Source of the DNA: Celerinatantimonas sp046054195
GTDB lineage: Bacteria > Pseudomonadota > Gammaproteobacteria > Enterobacterales > Celerinatantimonadaceae
Reading direction: 5' to 3'
NCBI RefSeq assembly: GCF_046054195.1
Contig: NZ_JBEQCS010000020.1
Coordinates: 1-64,000, forward strand
Length of the DNA: 64,000 nt
The translations under genes and the position numbers were made by a program. How positions within the stretch are numbered: the stretch's first letter is position 1; the number at the start of each line of letters is the position of its first letter. This document shows, one piece after another, positions 58,684-64,000 of the stretch. Below the pieces are notes generated by a model, which saw only the letters and a list, made by a program, of their open reading frames with translations, was not told where the DNA came from and searched no databases.

Positions 58684-59655
58684 TTAAGCCTTCGATTGGT
58701 TGATTTGGCTAAGGCAACCTAAGCCACTTAATGTTTGCTCAATAGCCTGTCTAAGCGGCGTATGTGGCTCCGTTCCAAGCAACTCTAATAACTGGTGATT
58801 ATCCATTCGAACGGATTCCTGCCACAGATAGCGCATTTCAGCAACTTCATAAATGGTTTCATTAAATAACCCCAACGAAGGGACAAGCCACCAGGGAAAA
58901 TGGCCTAATTTGGGTCGCTTGCCTCTATCTTGAAAGGCAATATCAGCGATTGCATTTATCAGCTGCTTGCCATCATCATCCCAATATCCGGCAAAATGAA
59001 AATTAGAAAAAGCGGGCAGCTGTGCTCGTTTAGCTAACACTAGCGCCATGGTTTTTGCTAAATCCGGCAGATAAGCCCATTGATGACCAACATGGCCGAG
59101 CTGTACTATTTTGGTGATGGTCCGGCCAGGTTTTACTAATTGGGTAAACCAAGTGTTTTTGGCACTGGGTCCAAAGAAATCCCCCGCTCTGATGATAATA
59201 ACCTGGCCGCCGCTGGCAGCATACTCAGCCAATAATTGCTCCATTTGTACTCGAATAGCCCCCTTTCGAGTCTTTGGATGCTGTGGGGAATCTTCTTTAA
59301 TTAAAGGGAAACTATCCGGCCCATAGTTATACAGAGTGCCTGGTAACACCACTGTTGCCTGATTTGCTTTAGCCGCCAAAAGTGTATTTTTAAGCATGGG
59401 TAAGGCTAATCCTGCCCAGTTTTTGTATCCCACAGGGTTAACGCCATGAAAAATCACATTAACGTTTTGGGCTGCATCAACCACTGCTTGAGCATCCATC
59501 GCATCGCCATGTTTGTAGGTAATTGCCGCTCGCGCTGACAGTTTTGGGTGACGAGACAGAGCGCTGACATCCCAGCCATCGTTCACCAGCTGCTTTGCCA
59601 ATTCAGAACCAATACCGCCAGTGGCCCCCAAAATTAGTACCCGATTATCATTCAT
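58684..59655 (-). CDS. NAD-dependent epimerase/dehydratase-like SDR
   Basis: This 323-residue atypical/extended SDR has GATGGIGSELA at the N-terminus, then HGVNPVGYKNW and VLPGTLYNYGPDSFPLIKEDSPQHP, followed by RAGDFFGPSAKNTWF. The usual Tyr-x3-Lys is replaced by RKGAIRVQME, so like other NmrA/epimerase-type proteins it may bind NADP(H) for sensing or reduction. It is divergent from the LysR gene at 59751, 95 bases apart, a typical regulator-target pair. The 58533-58683 gap shows no further feature. Confidence 0.8.
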   Translation of the reverse strand: MNDNRVLILGATGGIGSELAKQLVNDGWDVSALSRHPKLSARAAITYKHGDAMDAQAVVDAAQNVNVIFHGVNPVGYKNWAGLALPMLKNTLLAAKANQATVVLPGTLYNYGPDSFPLIKEDSPQHPKTRKGAIRVQMEQLLAEYAASGGQVIIIRAGDFFGPSAKNTWFTQLVKPGRTITKIVQLGHVGHQWAYLPDLAKTMALVLAKRAQLPAFSNFHFAGYWDDDGKQLINAIADIAFQDRGKRPKLGHFPWWLVPSLGLFNETIYEVAEMRYLWQESVRMDNHQLLELLGTEPHTPLRQAIEQTLSGLGCLSQINQSKA

Positions 59656-59716
59656 CTGTTTTGCCTCTAAATTGATAGTTGCATATAGATTAAGATGTGA
59701 TTGAGATAAATAGAAT

Positions 59717-59735
59717 TGACTAAAATAACCAGTCA
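59717..59735. promoter_or_regulatory. Possible LysR-type operator: TGACT-N9-AGTCA
   Basis: A perfect 5-bp dyad lies in the 95-base divergent region between the epimerase-like gene and the second lysR gene, 15 bases before the lysR start. Confidence 0.35.
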
Positions 59736-59750
59736 GCTATACATTTATGC

Positions 59751-60632
59751 ATGGATACTAAAATTAGCTGGGAATTATATCGCTCGTTTTTAGCGGTGAT
59801 GCAATTTGGCTCACTGTCAGCTGCTGCGCGCGAACTAGGTAGCACTCAGCCTACCATTGGCCGACATATAGCAGCGTTGGAACAACATTTGGGGATTGTG
59901 CTTTTTACGCGAGCCCAAGGTGGATTAGTTGCCAGCAAAGAGGCGCAATCACTTCTGCCATATGCCCAGCAAATCGGCACGACCGTAGCGGCATTAAATC
60001 GCGTTGCCAGTTGTCAGAGCAGCCATATCCAAGGTGTTGTGCGAATTACCGCCAGCGATATTATCGGCATTGAACTACTTCCGCCGATTTTTAGTAAATT
60101 GCGCGCTAAACATGCCATGCTAAAACTGGAGTTAACCCTCTCTGACCAACCGCTTGATTTACTCCATCGCCAAGCAGATATTGCCGTTCGTATGTTTCGT
60201 CCCACCCAGCAACAGCTCATTGCGCGAAAAGTTGGGAATGTTTCGATAGGCCTTTATGCCAGTCAAGATTATGCTCAAAGCCACAAGCTGCCGGTTGCAT
60301 TAGAACAGCTATCAGAACATGCACTGATAGGTTACGACCACATCACACCATTTATTCGAGAAACAACTAAGAAACTCAACTCAAACGTATTTGAACGTAC
60401 AAATTTTTCCCTAGCAGCTGACTCTAACGTAGCGCAATTAGCAATGATTAAAGCAGGAATGGGCATCGGTGCTTGCCAAACTCAACTCGCCCAGCGCTAC
60501 CAACTTATCCCTATTTTGGCTGACTCTTTTTGTGTCAATCTTGAACTGTGGATAGTGATGCATGAGGACTTAAGATATAACAAAGCGTGTCGTGCTGTGT
60601 TTGATGCGCTCTGTGAGGGGCTTAAGAGATAA
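59751..60632 (+). CDS. LysR-family transcriptional regulator
   Basis: This 293-residue LysR regulator has the DNA-binding segment SFLAVMQFGSLSAAARELGS, TQPTIGRHIAALEQHLG and LFTRAQGG, and an effector domain beginning GVVRITASDIIGIELLPPIF. It probably controls the divergent epimerase-like gene. No clear ribosome site precedes the ATG, so translation may be weak. A GC hairpin (TGCGCT-GCAAT-AGCGCA, about 60707-60723) downstream could end the transcript. Confidence 0.87.
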   Translation: MDTKISWELYRSFLAVMQFGSLSAAARELGSTQPTIGRHIAALEQHLGIVLFTRAQGGLVASKEAQSLLPYAQQIGTTVAALNRVASCQSSHIQGVVRITASDIIGIELLPPIFSKLRAKHAMLKLELTLSDQPLDLLHRQADIAVRMFRPTQQQLIARKVGNVSIGLYASQDYAQSHKLPVALEQLSEHALIGYDHITPFIRETTKKLNSNVFERTNFSLAADSNVAQLAMIKAGMGIGACQTQLAQRYQLIPILADSFCVNLELWIVMHEDLRYNKACRAVFDALCEGLKR

Positions 60633-60734
60633 AGCTCCCCCATGCTCAGTTATCGCAATTTTATCGATCCAAGCAAAATAGTGACTAAAAAATAACTGCT
60701 CAAAAAATGCGCTGCAATAGCGCAGATTGTTCAA

Positions 60735-60748
60735 GATGGTGCACCATC
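60735..60748. promoter_or_regulatory. Perfect 14-bp palindrome GATGGTGCACCATC
   Basis: It lies in the 291-base gap (60633-60923) upstream of the ABC importer, about 130 bases before the RutR-like site. It may be an operator for a second regulator. The rest of the gap is AT-rich with no gene. Confidence 0.4.
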
Positions 60749-60876
60749 AGTGAAATTTTCCCGACCAATGACTGCAAAATAATTTAAATAACGCCATCGT
60801 ATTTATTTTAATCAGCGACTTTATCACCACAAAATAACCATTTTATTTATGTGGCATATATTGTGCTTGTAAAAAA

Positions 60877-60892
60877 CTAACCAAATGGTCAG
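60877..60892. promoter_or_regulatory. RutR-like operator
   Basis: CTAACCAAATGGTCAG matches the RutR consensus TTGACCA-NN-TGGTCAA at 11 of 14 defined positions, with the ACCA-NN-TGGT core intact. It lies 32 bases before the ABC ATPase start codon, a repressor position. Confidence 0.5.
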
Positions 60893-60923
60893 GAATTTTA
60901 AATGCGAATTGAAGGAGCGCTGC

Positions 60924-61775
60924 ATGAATCAACGATTTCAGGTTCTTACCTCTGAGTCTGTCGCTGAACCCGAGCCAGAGGCCCAACCACAACAACCATC
61001 TCGCCCCGTGGTAAGCACCGAAAAACTCAATGTGATCTATCCGTCCGCCGACCAACCCGTGCATGCGCTGGCCGATGTCGACTTATTAATTCGCAAGGGT
61101 GAATTTGTCTCGCTAATTGGTCCCTCTGGGTGTGGTAAAACCACTTTATTGCGAGTCATTGCAGACTTAGAACCGATCACCTCTGGCAATGTCTTGGTCA
61201 ATGATATGACACCCAGTGAAGCGCGCCAAGAGCGAGCCTATGGCTATGTGTTTCAGGCGGCCACGTTGCTGATGTGGCGCACCGTGCTGGCAAATGTCAT
61301 GTTACCGCTGATTATTCAGCGCCGTCCAGAACAAGAAGCGCAGCGCATTGCCCGCGAACAACTGGCTAAAGTGGGCTTAAGTGGTTTTGAAGATAAATAT
61401 CCATGGCAGCTTTCAGGAGGGATGCAGCAACGTGTGTCCATCGCTCGAGCACTAGGCTTTGAGCCAAAAATCTTAATGATGGATGAACCATTTGGCGCTT
61501 TAGATGAAATCACCCGCAATAATCTTAACCAACAGTTACAACAGCTGTGGCGCGAACAACAGCGCACCGTAGTGTTTGTGACCCACTCCATCTCCGAAGC
61601 GGTTTATCTGTCCACCAAAATTGTGGTGATGTCGCCGCGGCCAGGACGTATTGTCGATATTATTGACTCGCCACTGCCACGTGAGCGAACCGCCGCCATC
61701 CGCGATAGCGAAGAATTTATTCAACTGACCCAACGAGTGCGTGATGCGCTATCGGAGGGGCATCATGAACATTAG
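60924..61775 (+). CDS. ABC importer ATPase (SsuB/TauB/ThiZ type)
   Basis: This 283-residue ATPase has an N-terminal acidic/proline extension of about 35 residues, then Walker A GPSGCGKTT, Q-loop FQAATLLMWRT, signature LSGGMQQR, Walker B ILMMDEPFGALDE and H-loop THSISEAVYLS. It powers the importer formed by the two permeases and the binding protein downstream. The ATG at 60924 has AAGGAG six bases upstream. The permease gene overlaps its end by 11 bases. Confidence 0.88.
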   Translation: MNQRFQVLTSESVAEPEPEAQPQQPSRPVVSTEKLNVIYPSADQPVHALADVDLLIRKGEFVSLIGPSGCGKTTLLRVIADLEPITSGNVLVNDMTPSEARQERAYGYVFQAATLLMWRTVLANVMLPLIIQRRPEQEAQRIAREQLAKVGLSGFEDKYPWQLSGGMQQRVSIARALGFEPKILMMDEPFGALDEITRNNLNQQLQQLWREQQRTVVFVTHSISEAVYLSTKIVVMSPRPGRIVDIIDSPLPRERTAAIRDSEEFIQLTQRVRDALSEGHHEH

Positions 61776-62643
61776 TTTAAGCCTTGCGCGTCGCCACAGT
61801 ATTCCGATAGGCGTCGTACTCGCTGTATTTATTGTGCTTTGGTATGCACTAGCTATTGCGATGAACGCATCAGGGGTGATAGCGCGAGTTTTGCCAAGCG
61901 ACTGGAGCTGGCAGCAGCTGCTTGCCGCTACTTGGAATATGTCTCGACCAGTATTACCAACTCCGCATCAAATCATCATTGATGTGTATAACAGTATCAC
62001 TCAATGGCCGGTTACTTCCCCGCGAAACTTGCTCTATCACGCTTGGGTAACGGCCAGTGCAGCATTAACCGGATTTGCCATGGGCACGGTGTTAGGGATT
62101 GTTCTGGCAATCATCATTGTTCACTCCAAGATGCTCGATAGAGCCTTGTTACCGTGGATTGTCGCCTCGCAGACCATTCCGGTGTTAGCGATTGCACCGA
62201 TTGTATTGGTCATCTTGGGGAGCCTGAATATCACCGGGTTATTTCCCAAAGCGGTGATCGCCATGTACTTGTGCTTTTTCCCCATTACGATTGCCATGGT
62301 TCAGGGGCTTCGCTCGCCAGCCAAAATGCAGATGGAGCTTTTTTATACCTATGGCGTAACCAACCTTGATACGTTGAAAATGCTGCGCTTTCCTTCAGCT
62401 TTGCCGTTTTTATTTCCCGCCTGTCGAGTTGCAATTGCCGCAGGGCTTGTAGGAACGATGGTTGCAGAATTACCAACCGGAGCTCAGGCCGGTTTAGGTG
62501 CAAGATTACTCGTTGGTTCCTATTACGGAAACACGTTGATGATCTGGTCAGCGCTGGTGGTGGCTTCGTTATTAGGGCTGTTTTTAACGGGCGTTGTCAG
62601 TGTCATTGAATATTGGGTGATGCGAAATAGGAGAATAGCATGA
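61765..62643 (+). CDS. ABC importer permease 1
   Basis: This 292-residue permease of the SsuC/TauC/ThiX class has six or so hydrophobic segments, VLPTPHQIIIDVYNSI after a periplasmic loop, and the coupling loop QMELFYTYGVTNLDTLKMLRFPSALPF. An unusual insertion of about 40 residues (NASGVIARVLPSDWSWQQLL) follows TM1. The ATG at 61765 has GGAGGGG four bases upstream. The gene overlaps the ATPase gene and, by 4 bases, the next permease gene. Two different permease genes in a row imply a heterodimer. Confidence 0.85.
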   Translation: MNISLSLARRHSIPIGVVLAVFIVLWYALAIAMNASGVIARVLPSDWSWQQLLAATWNMSRPVLPTPHQIIIDVYNSITQWPVTSPRNLLYHAWVTASAALTGFAMGTVLGIVLAIIIVHSKMLDRALLPWIVASQTIPVLAIAPIVLVILGSLNITGLFPKAVIAMYLCFFPITIAMVQGLRSPAKMQMELFYTYGVTNLDTLKMLRFPSALPFLFPACRVAIAAGLVGTMVAELPTGAQAGLGARLLVGSYYGNTLMIWSALVVASLLGLFLTGVVSVIEYWVMRNRRIA

Positions 62644-63752
62644 AGCATTATAAATCAGGTGCTCTACTGATTGTTTTCACTCTAGTCTTTGCGCTGTTAG
62701 GACTGACTCAATTCATTCATATTGACTTTACTGCAGCAAATTTAACCATTGATTACATGCCATGCATTGCCAGCCTTTGCTTAATTGTAGTCGCGGGTTG
62801 GAGCTGTTTTACAGCCGTTCGCTTTAAGCATGTTCTTATCATTCAAGCGCTGACTTTGCTCGCCAGTTACTTTTTATTAAAAAGCGCTGAGCATGAAGCG
62901 TCCAATATTGTTCCATTTTGGTTGATCACGATTTCTTTAATATTATCGGCCAACCTTTGCCTTAAGTATTTCGTTGAACAAACGGATGTGGCTGTTGCGC
63001 AATTAATTATTGCGGCGCTATTTGGGTTTTGGTGTTTGTATCTGTGGCAACTGATTGTAACTGTATTACAAGTGCCGCAAGTTTTACTGCCAACACCGGT
63101 AGCGATTGGTCATGCGCTCATTAGCAATACCTTGATGCTATGGGGTGATTTTGTCCAAACCGTCATCAAATCAGTCATCATTGGCTACCTTTTAGGCAAT
63201 GGACTGGGGATTTTAAGTGCCATCATTATTGAACGCTCCAGCTTTTTACGACGCGGCTTTTTGCCACTGGCAAATCTCACCAGTACCGTCCCACTGGTTG
63301 GTGTTGCCCCCATTGCAGTGATGTGGTTTGGATTTGATTGGCCATCAAAAGCGGCCGTGATTGTCTTAGTCACTTATTTCCCAGCGCTGGTGTCAGCTTT
63401 AGCGGGCCTACAATCGACCAATAAGCTTGAGCAAGAATTAATGCACTCCTACGCCGCCAGCTATTGGCTCACTCTCAAAATGCTGCGGCTGCCAGCGGCC
63501 ATGCCATTTATCTTCAACGCCCTTAAAGTGAACTCAGCTTTAGCGCTTATCACGGCGATTGTTGCGGAATATTTTGGCTCACCAACCATGGGCTTAGGAT
63601 TTCGAATTTCGGTTGAAGCCGCACGCATGCATATGCCGATAGTCTGGTCGGCAATTGTGGTTGCCTCTGTGGCAGGCTCACTACTTTATGCACTGCTGGT
63701 GTATTTAGAGCGGCGGGTGACTTTTTGGCATCCCGCGATTCGCAAAGCGTAA
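62640..63752 (+). CDS. ABC importer permease 2, with extra N-terminal membrane domain
   Basis: This 370-residue permease is longer than normal because about four additional hydrophobic segments (residues 8-130) precede the standard domain. The standard domain starts at VLQVPQVLLPTPVAIGHALI and has the coupling loop QELMHSYAASYWLTLKMLRLPAAMPF. It pairs with the permease upstream (ATGA overlap). Paired permeases with an NMT1-type binding protein are known from pyrimidine/hydroxymethylpyrimidine and related importers. Confidence 0.85.
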   Translation: MKHYKSGALLIVFTLVFALLGLTQFIHIDFTAANLTIDYMPCIASLCLIVVAGWSCFTAVRFKHVLIIQALTLLASYFLLKSAEHEASNIVPFWLITISLILSANLCLKYFVEQTDVAVAQLIIAALFGFWCLYLWQLIVTVLQVPQVLLPTPVAIGHALISNTLMLWGDFVQTVIKSVIIGYLLGNGLGILSAIIIERSSFLRRGFLPLANLTSTVPLVGVAPIAVMWFGFDWPSKAAVIVLVTYFPALVSALAGLQSTNKLEQELMHSYAASYWLTLKMLRLPAAMPFIFNALKVNSALALITAIVAEYFGSPTMGLGFRISVEAARMHMPIVWSAIVVASVAGSLLYALLVYLERRVTFWHPAIRKA

Positions 63753-63869
63753 TTCACTCATAGCCAAGCTCGATGGCTGTGAGAACACGGTAAAACTAAA
63801 CCAAACGTAAGAGCGTCTTAGTTGCTTGGACGCATCTTTTGAAAGTGTTACTACATAAGGGAAGAATGG

Positions 63870-64000
63870 ATGATGAAAAAAACGAAGTTGAAGGGCCTGC
63901 TGCGTAGTGCGTGTGCTGCGATGGTTGTGGCATCAATCACCACCACTGCTTATGCCATGGATAAGGTCACTCTGCAGCTAAAATGGGTGCCTCAAGCGCA
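63870..64000 (+). CDS. ABC importer binding protein, NMT1/THI5-like (partial, cut by window end)
   Basis: The first 43 codons are visible: a signal peptide (MMKKTKLKGLLRSACAAMVV..., cleavage near AYA) and the mature start MDKVTLQLKWVPQA. The LQLKWVPQAQ opening is typical of NMT1/ThiY-like pyrimidine or vitamin-precursor binding proteins. AAGGGA lies seven bases before the ATG. It completes the importer encoded from 60924; 117 bases separate it from the permease gene. The rest lies outside the window. Confidence 0.8.
   Translation, partial: MMKKTKLKGLLRSACAAMVVASITTTAYAMDKVTLQLKWVPQA

Noticed and set aside
60633..60923. TPP riboswitch ahead of the NMT1-type importer.
   Set aside because: I looked for the conserved CUGAGA and related thi-box elements and found none; the RutR-like palindrome is the better candidate.
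1..64000. CRISPR arrays, rRNA, tRNA genes or prophage.
   Set aside because: No regularly spaced repeats, no tRNA-like CCA-ended cloverleaf segments and no phage structural genes were seen on reading both strands.

Overview
The window is bacterial chromosome, most likely from a facultative gammaproteobacterium. The gene families (YagGH-type xyloside uptake, QseBC/PmrAB-type regulators, NfsA, TreA, HutC, FosA), the moderate-to-low GC content and the operon style with strong Shine-Dalgarno sites all point there. Pectin and xylan enzymes, two GH43 xylosidases and a plant-signal type LuxR solo suggest a life on or near plants or plant debris, on land or at sea. I cannot name the species from sequence alone.

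Layout. 0.1-6.3 kb: FosA, an outer-membrane pectinesterase lipoprotein, a hydroxyacid dehydrogenase, an amino-acid binding protein, an M20 amidohydrolase and a beta-hydroxyacid dehydrogenase. 6.6-18.6 kb: a carbohydrate island with two GPH-transporter/GH43 pairs in opposite orientation, a GT39 transferase overlapping a PAP2 phosphatase, and a DctQMP TRAP transporter. 18.8-20.3 kb: an encapsulin-type ferritin without encapsulin, and ApbE. 20.4-28.7 kb: a LuxR solo flanked by two proline-iminopeptidase genes and a complete peptide ABC transporter, the layout of PipR/OryR-type plant-signal sensing. Both pip promoters share one motif at nearly the same distance from the start codon.

29.9-40.7 kb: a catabolic island made of a HisC-like aminotransferase, an NMT1/TauA-type ABC transporter, a divergent HisD paralogue, an APH-fold kinase, two alcohol dehydrogenases, an FMN alpha-hydroxyacid dehydrogenase and a HutC-family repressor. 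Palindromes close to TTGTATATACAA lie at four promoters of this island. 41.3-44.8 kb: two organic-acid type transporters and a nitroreductase.

44.8-51.0 kb: a tightly overlapping seven-gene operon read leftwards. It encodes a thermostable-hemolysin/LuxI-fold protein, an AMP-forming acyl ligase, a haem-oxygenase-like diiron oxidase, an SDR, a TPR protein and a QseBC/PmrAB-type two-component system. A perfect CTTAAG-N5-CTTAAG box precedes the first gene, so the operon probably makes an acyl-derived molecule under its own two-component control. 51.2-55.5 kb: DsrE-like protein, a MITE-like insertion, an exported protein, PhzF and periplasmic trehalase. 55.6-60.6 kb: two LysR regulators with three NAD(P)-dependent short-chain enzymes. 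60.9-64.0 kb: an ABC importer of the pyrimidine/NMT1 type behind a RutR-like palindrome, cut by the window end.
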